In this document: one piece after another, positions 9,566 through 19,458 of the stretch
Position numbering within the stretch: position 1 is the first letter of the stretch
Layout: every line of letters starts with the position of its first letter
From: Salinivirgaceae bacterium
GTDB lineage: Bacteria; Bacteroidota; Bacteroidia; Bacteroidales; SZUA-534
Reading direction: 5' to 3'
Assembly (NCBI GenBank): GCA_016342715.1
Contig: JAEINW010000017.1
Location: 1 to 45,493 of the forward strand
DNA: 45,493 nucleotides
Notes under the pieces: generated by a model
The model's input: the letters and a program-made list of their open reading frames with translations, nothing else
Told to the model about the DNA's origin: nothing
Database searches by the model: none
Position numbers and translations under genes: made by a program

Positions 9566-10552
9566 TCAATCAATATAAACCTCCAATATTTTCGATTCTT
9601 TTGAAAGAGGTTCTAAACCAATTTCAGGCAAAATAGCGGGAATTAATAAAGTCTCTCCTTTTTTTAAAATTATTTCCTCAGTTTCTGAATAGGTAATTTT
9701 GGTATCCCCATCAATGCCCATATAAATTACAAAAGAGTCTAAGCTAAAATAGTCTTTAACAACTTTAGAGTTTAGATTAATAATGTTGGTTGTAAAATAT
9801 GGACACTTAATAATTTCAGAGCTTTTATTAATTTCCTCTTTGTATGGTGTCTTAACTTCTTTATGATAGTTATAATCAATAGCATCAATGGCTAGTTCAG
9901 TGTGCATTTCACGCGGTTTTCCATCATCTCCAAAACGATCCCAATCGTAAATACGGTAAGTAATGTCTGATGTTTGTTGAATTTCAGCAAATAAAATACC
10001 AGGTCCGGTCGCATGAACTCTACCAGCAGGCATAAAAAATACATCCCCCGTTTTTACTTTTTCAAAATTCAATACTTCGCGCAAAGTTCCTGAGCCAAAA
10101 TGCTGTAAGTATTTTGTTTTATCCATTTCCTGATTAAAACCAGCAATTAATTCGGCCTCTTTTTCAGCGTCAATTACATACCACATTTCAGTTTTGCCAT
10201 ATGAGTTGTGTCTTTCTCTGGCCAAGTCATCATCGGGGTGCACCTGAATAGATAAATAATCGTTGGCATCAATATATTTAATTAGTAAGGGAAATTCCAA
10301 TCCAAATTGCTCGTAAACTTTATCCCCAACTAAATCGCCCATATATATTTCAATAAGTTCCTCAATAGTATTGTCTTGTAAAAATCCGTTTTCAACCACC
10401 GATAAATCTCCAGATACTCCTGAGATCTCCCAGCTTTCTCCCATTTTTATATTTTCATCGACAGATTTATTTAACAAATTCTTTAATTTTTGGCCACCCC
10501 AAATTTTTTCTTTAAAAATGGGATTGAATTTTATTGGATAAAGTGTGCTCAT
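9566..10552 (-). CDS. manA: Mannose-6-phosphate isomerase, class I
   Basis: QVHPDD, GKTEMWYVIDA, AGRVHATGPGILFAEIQQTSDITYRIYDWDR. Confidence 0.93.
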   Translation of the reverse strand: MSTLYPIKFNPIFKEKIWGGQKLKNLLNKSVDENIKMGESWEISGVSGDLSVVENGFLQDNTIEELIEIYMGDLVGDKVYEQFGLEFPLLIKYIDANDYLSIQVHPDDDLARERHNSYGKTEMWYVIDAEKEAELIAGFNQEMDKTKYLQHFGSGTLREVLNFEKVKTGDVFFMPAGRVHATGPGILFAEIQQTSDITYRIYDWDRFGDDGKPREMHTELAIDAIDYNYHKEVKTPYKEEINKSSEIIKCPYFTTNIINLNSKVVKDYFSLDSFVIYMGIDGDTKITYSETEEIILKKGETLLIPAILPEIGLEPLSKESKILEVYID

Positions 10553-10702
10553 AAATACGTGTGTTTTTATTTTTGTACAAAATTAGTAAAGTTTACAAAT
10601 AAATATTTTTAAACATTAAATGTTTACTTGGAGCAATATTTTTAATCAAATTATTGTAAAAATTGTATCTTGCAATCCGTAATTTTCACACATTATTATA
10701 AC

Positions 10703-11320
10703 ATGCTTGTAATTGGAATTGCCGGAGGAACCGGTTCAGGTAAGACAACCGTAGTGAGAAAAATTATGGAAAGTCTTCCAAAAAATGAAGTTTCGTTAGT
10801 TTCTCAGGATTCGTATTATAAAGATAATGGCCATTTGCCTTTAGAGGAACGTCAAAAAATTAATTTCGATCACCCCGATGCCATTGAGTTTGAATTGTTA
10901 ACCAAACATGTGGGTGAGTTAAAAAATGGTCATGCGGTTCAAGAACCTATTTATAGTTACCTAAATTGCACTAGGTCAGCAGAGTCAAATACTATTCATC
11001 CAACAAAAGTTGTTATTGTTGAGGGGATTTTGATTTTAGGAAATCCTGAATTGCGCGATTTGTTTGATATTAAGGTTTTTGTTTCGGCCGATGCCGATGA
11101 TCGGTTGATTCGTGTAATTAATAGAGATATTGTTGAGCGGGGTAGAACGATAGATGTAGTGTTAGATCGTTATCATAAATCGGTTAAACCCATGCATTTG
11201 CAATTTATTGAACCGACCAAACGATATGCCGATTTAATAATGCCTCAAGGTGGACACAATACGGTGGCCATTGATATTTTAACTTCCATTATCAAAATTA
11301 ATTTGCAAAAAGAAATTTAA
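10703..11320 (+). CDS. udk: Uridine kinase
   Basis: GIAGGTGSGKTTVVRKI P-loop; QDSYYKD; FDHPDAIEF. ATG at 10703 preferred over the upstream TTG at 10670. Confidence 0.94.
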   Translation: MLVIGIAGGTGSGKTTVVRKIMESLPKNEVSLVSQDSYYKDNGHLPLEERQKINFDHPDAIEFELLTKHVGELKNGHAVQEPIYSYLNCTRSAESNTIHPTKVVIVEGILILGNPELRDLFDIKVFVSADADDRLIRVINRDIVERGRTIDVVLDRYHKSVKPMHLQFIEPTKRYADLIMPQGGHNTVAIDILTSIIKINLQKEI

Positions 11321-11322
11321 TT

Positions 11323-12054
11323 ATGTTCGATAAAGTTAAAGAAGAAAATATTCTTTTTCTTGACATTGAAACTGTTTCGGCAACTTATAAATTCGAAAAC
11401 TTAAATGAACGATTTAAGAATTTATGGGCCAAAAAAATGAGTTTTTTTATGGAGCGTGATGGAAAGTTGGCCGAAGAATTATATACTAAAGCTGCTATTT
11501 GGGCAGAATTTGGTAAAATAGTTTGCATTTCGGTGGGTTATCTGATTAATAAAAATGGCAAAAAAATTCTTCGCATTAAATCCTTTTCTGATGCATTAGA
11601 AAAGGACTTATTGGAGAATTTTGGAGCTTTATTAAATGAACATTTTTACAAAGACAAGCATTTTTTGTGTGCTCACAACGGAAAAGAATTTGACTTTCCG
11701 TATATAGCTAGGCGAATGCTGGTTAATGGAGTTCAGTTGCCAAAATTATTAAATATTGCGGGTAAAAAACCATGGGAAGTTAAGCATATTGACACCATGG
11801 AACTCTGGAAATTTGGCGACCATAAACATTATACGAGCCTTGATCTTTTAACCGAACTTTTTAATGTTGATTCTCCTAAAAGCGAAATGGATGGGAGTAT
11901 GGTAAGTAAGGCTTATTGGGAAGACAAAAAGTTGCATAAAATTGTAGCCTATTGCCAGAATGATGTTGTGGCATTATGTAAGGTATTCTTAAAGTTTTGT
12001 GGAAAAGTCGATTTGACTGATTTGGAAATTGAAATTGTAGAGCCAACAAGCTAG
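11323..12054 (+). CDS. 3'-5' exonuclease (predicted PolB-like, RNase H fold)
   Basis: LFLDIETVS, CAHNGKEFDFPYIARRM, YCQNDVVALCKVF (DEDD-type motifs). Confidence 0.85.
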   Translation: MFDKVKEENILFLDIETVSATYKFENLNERFKNLWAKKMSFFMERDGKLAEELYTKAAIWAEFGKIVCISVGYLINKNGKKILRIKSFSDALEKDLLENFGALLNEHFYKDKHFLCAHNGKEFDFPYIARRMLVNGVQLPKLLNIAGKKPWEVKHIDTMELWKFGDHKHYTSLDLLTELFNVDSPKSEMDGSMVSKAYWEDKKLHKIVAYCQNDVVALCKVFLKFCGKVDLTDLEIEIVEPTS

Positions 12055-12855
12055 CTACATTAAAAACTCTTTAATTAGCGATAAAAATTCCTCTGGTTTT
12101 TCGGCATGTACCCAATGACTAGCTCCCTTAATTGTTTTAATAGTTGAATTTATAAAAAGTTCATCAATTAAGCTTTCATCAATTTTCAGAATGTAATCAG
12201 AAAGTTCTCCTTTAATAAATAATGCAGGGTTTTTATATTCATTTAAATCTTCTCGTTCATCTTCGAGCCCAACCAATACACTTGCTAAATTTGCTTGAAG
12301 TACATCTAAATTAATTTTCCATTCAAACGATTTATCCTTATTGCGGTGCAAGTTCTTTAAAAGAAATTGACGAACCTTGGTTGATTTGATTTTTTGTGCA
12401 ATCATGGCATCAGCTTCTTTTCTGCTTTTTAAATTAATTAAATCAACATTTGCAAGAGCTGTTAAAATTATTTCATGATCGGTTTTTTGTAAATCGCCCA
12501 AATTATAAGCGTATGATCGTGGACTAATATCAACCACAATTAATTTTTTAACTCTTTCGGGATGCAAAGCGGTAAAGGACATGGCAACTTTTCCACCCAT
12601 GGAATGCCCCAATAAAATAGCTGAATAGATATTCTGATTGTTCATAAATTCCAACAAATCATCGGTCATTACCTGGTAATTATGGTCTGGGAGATGTGGA
12701 GAATCCCCATGATTTCGTAAATCAAGAATGTAAACTGAAAAATGCTGCATTAATTCACGACCAATACTTACCCAATTATCTGACGATCCGTATAAGCCAT
12801 GAAGAATAATTAAAGATGGGCCTTCGCCTAAAAATTTATAATTTAATTTTGCCAT
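12055..12855 (-). CDS. Alpha/beta hydrolase (YbfF-like)
   Basis: LHGLYGSSDNW, LLGHSMGGKVAM (GxSxG), DLRNHGDSPH. Confidence 0.92.
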   Translation of the reverse strand: MAKLNYKFLGEGPSLIILHGLYGSSDNWVSIGRELMQHFSVYILDLRNHGDSPHLPDHNYQVMTDDLLEFMNNQNIYSAILLGHSMGGKVAMSFTALHPERVKKLIVVDISPRSYAYNLGDLQKTDHEIILTALANVDLINLKSRKEADAMIAQKIKSTKVRQFLLKNLHRNKDKSFEWKINLDVLQANLASVLVGLEDEREDLNEYKNPALFIKGELSDYILKIDESLIDELFINSTIKTIKGASHWVHAEKPEEFLSLIKEFLM

Positions 12856-12958
12856 TTTCGTTATTAAATAAATTAATGGTGTTAAATGTCATATTTATCA
12901 AACAAATATGCAATAATGTTCAATTTTATATATTTTTACGGTAATTCAAAATAATTAT

Positions 12959-13624
12959 ATGATTGCAGCAGAATTATTATCAGAAATTATCCCGGCCATT
13001 CACAAAGATGATATAGCAAACGAGGCTCTTAATTGGATGGATGTTTTTAAAGTTTCACATTTGCCTATTGTTGAGGGAGATGAGTACTTGGGAATAATAT
13101 CAGATGCTGATATTATTGATAAAAATTCTCCTGAAACTCCTGTTTGTAGTCATCAGTTGTCTTTACAAAGACCTTATGTGAAGATTGATCAGCATATTTT
13201 TGAGATTGTTGATTTGATTTCAAAGTTTAAATTAACTGTGGTTCCGGTGCTTGATGAAAAAGATAAATATGCCGGTGTAATTACAGTGATTGATTTGGCG
13301 CATGAGTTATCCCATTTAATGTCGGCAGAAAATCCTGGAGGAATTTTAATTTTAGAACTCAAAACAAATGATTATTCGCTAAGTGAAATTGCTCAAATAA
13401 TTGAAGGTAACGATACAAAAATATTAAGCCTGTATGTTAGATCAGATAAAACCAGTGATAATGTAAATATAACTATAAAGCTGAACAGAACTGATATTTC
13501 AGCTGTTATCCAAACCTTTGAACGTTATAGTTATAAAATTAAAGCTATTTTTGCAGACAGTGAGGAAATCGATTCGATGCTTAAAGATAGATTAGATTCC
13601 TTTTTTAAATACCTAAATATATAA
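12959..13624 (+). CDS. CBS-domain-pair protein
   Basis: Two CBS-like units (VSHLPIVEGDEYLGIISDADI; LTVVPVLDEKDKYAGVITVIDL). Confidence 0.85.
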   Translation: MIAAELLSEIIPAIHKDDIANEALNWMDVFKVSHLPIVEGDEYLGIISDADIIDKNSPETPVCSHQLSLQRPYVKIDQHIFEIVDLISKFKLTVVPVLDEKDKYAGVITVIDLAHELSHLMSAENPGGILILELKTNDYSLSEIAQIIEGNDTKILSLYVRSDKTSDNVNITIKLNRTDISAVIQTFERYSYKIKAIFADSEEIDSMLKDRLDSFFKYLNI

Positions 13625-15046
13625 GTGAGAACGCATTATCCATCCATTATTTTTCTTTTATTAGTTAGTTTTACTTCTTTTGGAAATACAGCAAAGCCAA
13701 GGGATAAAATGCTTGCTGATTCCACAATTGTGATAATAAATGATATTTTAATTGGTGGAAATAAAAAAACCATTAAGAAAGTAATTCTGCGTGAATTAAT
13801 GTTTGAAAAAGGCGATACGGTTTATCAAGAAAATCTAATTGAATTAATTAAGATTTCAAGACAAAATTTATTAAATACCTCCTTATTTAATTATGTAACA
13901 ATAAATATTATTGATGAAAACGATATTTACAAAAGTATTTTTATTCTTGTTGAAGAACGTTGGTACTTATGGCCGAATTTAATTTTTGAGCATGCCGATA
14001 GAAATTTGAGTGCTTTTTTGCACGAAAAAGATTGGTCGAAAGTTAATTATGGGTTTAGCGTAACTAAGTTTAATTTTCGCGGACGAAGGGAAAAATTAAA
14101 GATGAAATTTAGATTGGGTTATAAGGAGCAATTTCAGATACAATATGAAAATCCAATGCTGTTTAATTTAAAAAGACATGGAATGTCATATGAATTTAGT
14201 TGGTATCGGCAAAACGAAACTTCAGTAATTAACAATGAGGATAAGCAGATTTATTATAAAGAAGAAGGAAGTTATGTGCTTAAATATTATACCACAGGGC
14301 TTTCTTATAAATACAGACATGAGTATTTTTACAAACATGGCTTATCATTAAATTACACTTTTGCTAGCGTAAATGATAGCATAATAAGTTTGAATAATAA
14401 TTACTTTGGTAATAAAGTCAATACTACACAATTCATGACCCTAATATATGATTTTGATATTGATAAAAGAAATTATCGACATTATCCATTGAATGGTTAT
14501 AAATTTGAAATTCAAGCTAAACAAAATGGCTTAGGATTGTTAAAAAACGAGATGGAAAGTGTTTGGGAATTTAGGGCTGAACATACTCAATTCTTTGATT
14601 TGTCAAATCGCTGGTATTCTGGATTGGGTGGTGTTATTAGACTTTCATCAAACAAAAAACAAGCATATTTTATTGAGAGTGGTTTAGGTTATAATGATTA
14701 TTTGAGGGCTTATGAATATTATGTAATTAATGGGCAAAATTATTTCACTGCACGTAGTTTTATTAAATATGAAATTATACCAACCCAAATAAAAGAAATA
14801 GGTTTTTTTAGTTGGGAGAAATTCAATAAAATCCATTATGCACTATATGCAAATATATTTTTTGATAGTGGATATATAACATCAATTGATGAATCGGTGA
14901 ATAGTAGATTTTCAAACCAATTTTTAATGAGTACAGGTATTGGAATAGATTTAGTTGCATATTATGATCAAATTTTAAGATTTGAATATTCAATTAATCG
15001 CGAGTTTGAACATGGTTTTTTTCTACATATAGGAATGGCTTTCTAA
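13625..15046 (+). CDS. BamA/TamA-family outer membrane protein with POTRA-like N-terminus
   Basis: 473 aa, GTG start directly after the previous stop; ILIGGNKKTIKKVILRELMFEKGD POTRA; C-terminal beta-barrel. Confidence 0.8.
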   Translation: MRTHYPSIIFLLLVSFTSFGNTAKPRDKMLADSTIVIINDILIGGNKKTIKKVILRELMFEKGDTVYQENLIELIKISRQNLLNTSLFNYVTINIIDENDIYKSIFILVEERWYLWPNLIFEHADRNLSAFLHEKDWSKVNYGFSVTKFNFRGRREKLKMKFRLGYKEQFQIQYENPMLFNLKRHGMSYEFSWYRQNETSVINNEDKQIYYKEEGSYVLKYYTTGLSYKYRHEYFYKHGLSLNYTFASVNDSIISLNNNYFGNKVNTTQFMTLIYDFDIDKRNYRHYPLNGYKFEIQAKQNGLGLLKNEMESVWEFRAEHTQFFDLSNRWYSGLGGVIRLSSNKKQAYFIESGLGYNDYLRAYEYYVINGQNYFTARSFIKYEIIPTQIKEIGFFSWEKFNKIHYALYANIFFDSGYITSIDESVNSRFSNQFLMSTGIGIDLVAYYDQILRFEYSINREFEHGFFLHIGMAF

Positions 15047-15125
15047 TCTTTAATTAAATTTGTTAGCAAATACATTGATTATGAAATAGCCATAAGCAAT
15101 AAATTGCATTCAAACGGCAATGATT

Positions 15126-15198
15126 ACTGGCAAAGCCAGTGAGAACGCTTTGCTAAGTTATTTATGGTATATTAGCTTCGCTGAACCCTTCGGGGTTC
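15126..15198. repeat. Two strong short hairpins upstream of nadK
   Basis: ACTGGC-AAA-GCCAGT (15126-15140) and GAACCC-TTCG-GGGTTC (15183-15198, UUCG tetraloop). Confidence 0.6.
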
Positions 15199-15233
15199 CA
15201 TCTGAACGATTTAATGAAAATAAAAATAAACAG

Positions 15234-16112
15234 ATGAAAATAGGTATTTACGGAAAATATGTAAACGAGAAGTATAAAGAGTCTATTTATAAAATATTTG
15301 AAGTTTTTGTGGAATTTCAAATATCCTTATGGATTCACAGAAGTTATGCAAAAGTTTTAAAGGAATCGTTTCCTAATATTTTTGAAAGATTGATTATTAA
15401 TAATTCTGAGTTAATGCCTGTCGATCTTGATTTTATGATTTCAATTGGTGGAGATGGCACTTTTCTTGAAGCATTTGCAAGTTTAAAAATGAAAAACATT
15501 CCATTATTAGGAATTAACACTGGTCGATTGGGATTTTTAGCTGACATTTCGCACGATGAAGTGGAAAAAACCATGGAACGCTTATTAAATAAAGACTATT
15601 TAATTGAAAAAAGGAGTGTAATAAAAACAGAGTTATCAAAAGATCAGGGAATAAGTTTTCCGTATGCAATTAATGATGTAACTGTGCATAAAAGAGACAG
15701 TAGTAGTATGATAACCATTCATGCTTATTTAAACAATGAATATTTAACTACCTATTGGGCTGATGGTCTTGTAATTTCAACTCCTTCGGGTTCAACAGCA
15801 TATTCAATGAGTGCTGGAGGTCCAATTGTAACACCCGACAGCCAGAGTTTAATTATTACGCCCATTGCAAATCATAATTTAACCGTTCGTCCACTAGTGC
15901 TTCCTGACACTAATAATATTTTATTAAAAATTGAAGGAAGGCAGAGTAAGTTTTTATTGTCGCTAGATTCAAGATCATACGTGATTGAGGAATCGCTTGA
16001 AATTGAAATTTACAAAACTATTGAGCCGATGAACCTTGTTAAATTTAAAGACATGAGCTATTATAATACCTTAAGAAATAAATTAATGTGGGGTGTTGAT
16101 AAAAGAAATTGA
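15234..16112 (+). CDS. nadK: NAD kinase
   Basis: SIGGDGTFLEA (GGDG), NTGRLGFLADI, TPSGSTAYSMSAGGPIV. ATG at 15234 preferred (MKIGIYGKYVNE). Confidence 0.94.
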   Translation: MKIGIYGKYVNEKYKESIYKIFEVFVEFQISLWIHRSYAKVLKESFPNIFERLIINNSELMPVDLDFMISIGGDGTFLEAFASLKMKNIPLLGINTGRLGFLADISHDEVEKTMERLLNKDYLIEKRSVIKTELSKDQGISFPYAINDVTVHKRDSSSMITIHAYLNNEYLTTYWADGLVISTPSGSTAYSMSAGGPIVTPDSQSLIITPIANHNLTVRPLVLPDTNNILLKIEGRQSKFLLSLDSRSYVIEESLEIEIYKTIEPMNLVKFKDMSYYNTLRNKLMWGVDKRN

Positions 16113-16185
16113 TGCAATTATGCGGCTTATTGGGCATTTTGTAAATAAAATAAAAGTTAACACAGGGTCATTAAAAAAATATTGT

Positions 16186-16193
16186 TATTTTTG
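16186..16193 (+). promoter_or_regulatory. TATTTTTG, TAnnTTTG-type -7 element upstream of the OM-protein/uppS/bamA cluster
   Basis: Exact TAnnTTTG match 56 bp upstream of ATG 16249; no clear -33. Confidence 0.35.
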
Positions 16194-16248
16194 ACCTTAT
16201 ACATATATTAATGAATTCATTCTGACCTCTATAAGAAAAAAAACATAT

Positions 16249-17187
16249 ATGAAGAAATTCATCGTGACACTATTGATAGGATTATTTGTTGTTCAATTTA
16301 ATGCATTTTCACAGTCAAACAGGTGGAAAAGAACTAGGTATGAACTAGTTGGTGGGATTGGAGCAACATCATTTATGGGTGATTTAGGGGGTGGCGATAA
16401 CGCCTCGCATTTCATAAGCGACTTTAATTTTTCTGCTCAAAGGCCATTGTTACATGCAGGCTTTAGATATAAAATACTCGAGCCATTAGCTGTTAAAACG
16501 GCAATTTCCTATGGTTGGGTGAGTGGAGATGATAAAAAATCGGATAATATTTATAGATTAGATAGAAATCTTTCTTTTCGTTCACCAATTGTTGAATTTG
16601 CATCGCAATTGGAATATTCTATTATAAAAGAACCAGCGAGTCATAGATATAGTTTGCGAAGAGGCAAAAGATTTTCATTGAAAACCATAACTGTTAATAC
16701 CTATTTATTTGCAGGAATCGCTGGATTCTGGTTTAATCCTCGTGGCTTAGATGACGGTCCCGGAGGGACAAATAAATGGGTTTCTTTGCAGCCTTTGGGT
16801 ACCGAGGGGCAGGGGCTAATGGAGGGGCGCGAAAAATATTCCAGATTGGCTTTGGCATTGCCATTTGGTATAGGTTTTAAATATAGTTTGAATCGAGTGA
16901 TAAGCGTTGGCGTTGAATTTGGTGCACGCTATACTTTTACTGATTATATTGATGATGTAAGTACAACATATGTTGACAATACTTGGTTAGCCTCTGAAAA
17001 TCCATTAGCAGCACGTATGACAGATAAGAGCACATATACCGAGAACCCCTTACCCAGTAAGGAACTAATCCCTTACGAACCAGGTGGTCAAAGAGGTAGT
17101 TCTCAATACAATGATTTTTATATGTTTTCGTTAGTTACTGTATCATATAAATTAAGAACGGGTAGAAATGGTCTGCCGAAATTTTAG
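16249..17187 (+). CDS. Outer-membrane beta-barrel protein (DUF6089-like), paralog 1
   Basis: Signal peptide; YELVGGIGATSFMGDLGG; C-terminal VSYKLRTGRNGLPKF. Confidence 0.8.
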   Translation: MKKFIVTLLIGLFVVQFNAFSQSNRWKRTRYELVGGIGATSFMGDLGGGDNASHFISDFNFSAQRPLLHAGFRYKILEPLAVKTAISYGWVSGDDKKSDNIYRLDRNLSFRSPIVEFASQLEYSIIKEPASHRYSLRRGKRFSLKTITVNTYLFAGIAGFWFNPRGLDDGPGGTNKWVSLQPLGTEGQGLMEGREKYSRLALALPFGIGFKYSLNRVISVGVEFGARYTFTDYIDDVSTTYVDNTWLASENPLAARMTDKSTYTENPLPSKELIPYEPGGQRGSSQYNDFYMFSLVTVSYKLRTGRNGLPKF

Positions 17188-17222
17188 TATTTATTAATTA
17201 TTTTTTTATCTTTATTTACAAG

Positions 17223-17975
17223 ATGAAGCTTATGAAGAGCAAAACAATAGTCATTTTATGTTTACTCGTGTTGCCATTTATTGTAAATGCCCAATACTGG
17301 AACAGACATAAATATGAATTTTCATATGGCATAGGAGCTTCGAACTTTATGGGTGATATTTCGGCACCAATAAATACAAATCAATTAGTGTGGGTTAAAT
17401 TATTTAATTCGGTAGGACCTGTTGCTAATGTGAGTTTAAAATACAATTTACAGAATCGGCATTTTGTTACTGGAGCTGTTTTTTTTGGACAAATGTATGC
17501 TGAAGACCCAATTGGAGACATAAACTATTGGGATGCAGGTAGAAAAATGAATACTTTTTTTACTGAAATAAGTGGCAGATACGAATTTCAATTTTTTAAA
17601 GAAAAAAATAAGAAAACGGTATATCGAGTTTTGGGTGAGTCACCTTTTAAAAATTTATCGGTACCGAGTTATGTATTTATTGGTTTGGGAGGAATGATTA
17701 ATTTGGGTGGTTTTACTCAAATTAATAAAGTTACTAGTGCAATTGTAAACGAAACATATGTTGCTTTTACTCCAGTTATTCCGATTGGAATTGGTGCAAA
17801 GATTAGAATTAACAAACTTACTTATTTGGGAATAGAAGCAGGTACGAGAATTGCTTTTTCCGATAAAATTGATAACGTATCTAATGGATGGTTTGATCAA
17901 TACCAATTTGTTACGTTTAATCTGTCTCACAAGCTCCGCTCAAATCAAAATGGATGGCCAAGGTTTCGTAAATAG
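17223..17975 (+). CDS. Outer-membrane beta-barrel protein (DUF6089-like), paralog 2
   Basis: Signal peptide; YEFSYGIGASNFMGDIS; C-terminal NLSHKLRSNQNGWPRF, parallel to paralog 1. Confidence 0.8.
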   Translation: MKLMKSKTIVILCLLVLPFIVNAQYWNRHKYEFSYGIGASNFMGDISAPINTNQLVWVKLFNSVGPVANVSLKYNLQNRHFVTGAVFFGQMYAEDPIGDINYWDAGRKMNTFFTEISGRYEFQFFKEKNKKTVYRVLGESPFKNLSVPSYVFIGLGGMINLGGFTQINKVTSAIVNETYVAFTPVIPIGIGAKIRINKLTYLGIEAGTRIAFSDKIDNVSNGWFDQYQFVTFNLSHKLRSNQNGWPRFRK

Positions 17976-17995
17976 ATTTAAATAAAGGAAATTGA

Positions 17996-18661
17996 ATGTT
18001 TTCAAAAAATAGATTTTTACTCTTTTTCTTCATGTTTTTTACAATCACTTTATTTGCTCAAAAACCAAATAGAGGAGAGATTGGTATATTTGGTGGAGGT
18101 GCATATTATTTAGGCGATGTTAATAAAATCCCTTTTATAAAAACAAAACCTTCTTTTGGTGCCTTCTTTCGTCACTCGATAGACACAAGATTTAATCTCA
18201 CTGGTAGTTTTGTTTATGCAAAAATTTCAGGGTCTGATGCTGAAAGTAAAAATGCTTACTATATTTCAAGAAATAAAAGTTTTAGTCATTCAATTTATGA
18301 ACTTTCATCAAAGCTTGAATTTAATTTTATCCCATTTATAGCTGGAGATAAAAAAACTAAATATACACCCTATACATTTGCGGGCTTGGCTTTTTCATAT
18401 ACCACTAATGCATACACAAATTATTTGTTTAGTATTCCATTTGGAATAGGCTATAAATATAATTTAACTGAAGATTTTATAATAGGAGCTGAGTATTCCA
18501 TGAGAAAAACTTTTACTGATAAATTAGACTTTCCTGAAGAACCTTATATTCCTGGTTCAAAACAACAAAATTATGCGGCCAACTCAGATTGGTATTCCAT
18601 ATTTGGAATTTATTTAGCATATAAAATAAAATATCGAATGAAATGTCCCGCATTTGACTAA
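17996..18661 (+). CDS. Outer-membrane beta-barrel protein (DUF6089-like), paralog 3
   Basis: Signal peptide; GEIGIFGGGAYYLGDVN; SIPFGIGYKYNL shared with paralog 1 (ALPFGIGFKYSL). Confidence 0.78.
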   Translation: MFSKNRFLLFFFMFFTITLFAQKPNRGEIGIFGGGAYYLGDVNKIPFIKTKPSFGAFFRHSIDTRFNLTGSFVYAKISGSDAESKNAYYISRNKSFSHSIYELSSKLEFNFIPFIAGDKKTKYTPYTFAGLAFSYTTNAYTNYLFSIPFGIGYKYNLTEDFIIGAEYSMRKTFTDKLDFPEEPYIPGSKQQNYAANSDWYSIFGIYLAYKIKYRMKCPAFD

Positions 18662-18682
18662 ATTTGTCACAAATTTTCATAA

Positions 18683-19420
18683 ATGTCGCTAAAAGATAAA
18701 TTAATAGCAGAAAAGCTGCCTAATCATATTGCCATAATTATGGATGGGAATGGTCGTTGGGCAAAAATGAAAGGCAATTCTCGAATATTTGGGCATAAAA
18801 ATGGGGTGAATGGAGTTAAGGAGTCTTCAGAAGCTTGTGCGGAACTTGGTATAGATTTTTTAACATTATATGCTTTTTCAACTGAGAATTGGAGTCGACC
18901 TAAGTTAGAAGTTATGGCATTGATGGAGTTATTAATTTCTACAATAAATTCTGAAGTTGATACACTAATGAAAAATAATATCCGTTTGAATGCTATAGGA
19001 AATTTATCAGATCTCCCAAAAAAGGCATATGAGAAATTAATGAATGCAATAGAAAAAACAAAAAATAATTCAGGTTTAACCTTAATATTAGCACTTAGCT
19101 ACAGCGCTAAAACAGAAATTATTAACGCTGTAAAATTAATTTCCGAAAATGTTAAAAATGGTGAGATGGATATTAATGATATTAATGAAAAAGTTTTTGA
19201 AAATTATTTATACACCGCTGGAATTCCCAACCCCGACTTAATGATAAGAACAAGTGGTGAGCAACGGATAAGTAATTTTTTATTGTGGCAGTTGGCTTAT
19301 TCAGAATTATACTTTACTGAAGTACTTTGGCCCGATTTTAATAGAGAAGAATTATACAAAGCTTTATTTGACTATCAAAATAGAGAAAGAAGATATGGAA
19401 AAATTAGCGAACAATTATAA
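18683..19420 (+). CDS. uppS: Isoprenyl transferase (undecaprenyl diphosphate synthase)
   Basis: IMDGNGRWAK; FLTLYAFSTENWSRP; DLMIRTSGEQRISNFLLWQLAYSELYF. Confidence 0.96.
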   Translation: MSLKDKLIAEKLPNHIAIIMDGNGRWAKMKGNSRIFGHKNGVNGVKESSEACAELGIDFLTLYAFSTENWSRPKLEVMALMELLISTINSEVDTLMKNNIRLNAIGNLSDLPKKAYEKLMNAIEKTKNNSGLTLILALSYSAKTEIINAVKLISENVKNGEMDINDINEKVFENYLYTAGIPNPDLMIRTSGEQRISNFLLWQLAYSELYFTEVLWPDFNREELYKALFDYQNRERRYGKISEQL

Positions 19421-19458
19421 AATATAAATAAGTAAATAAAGATTACAAAACATAAATA

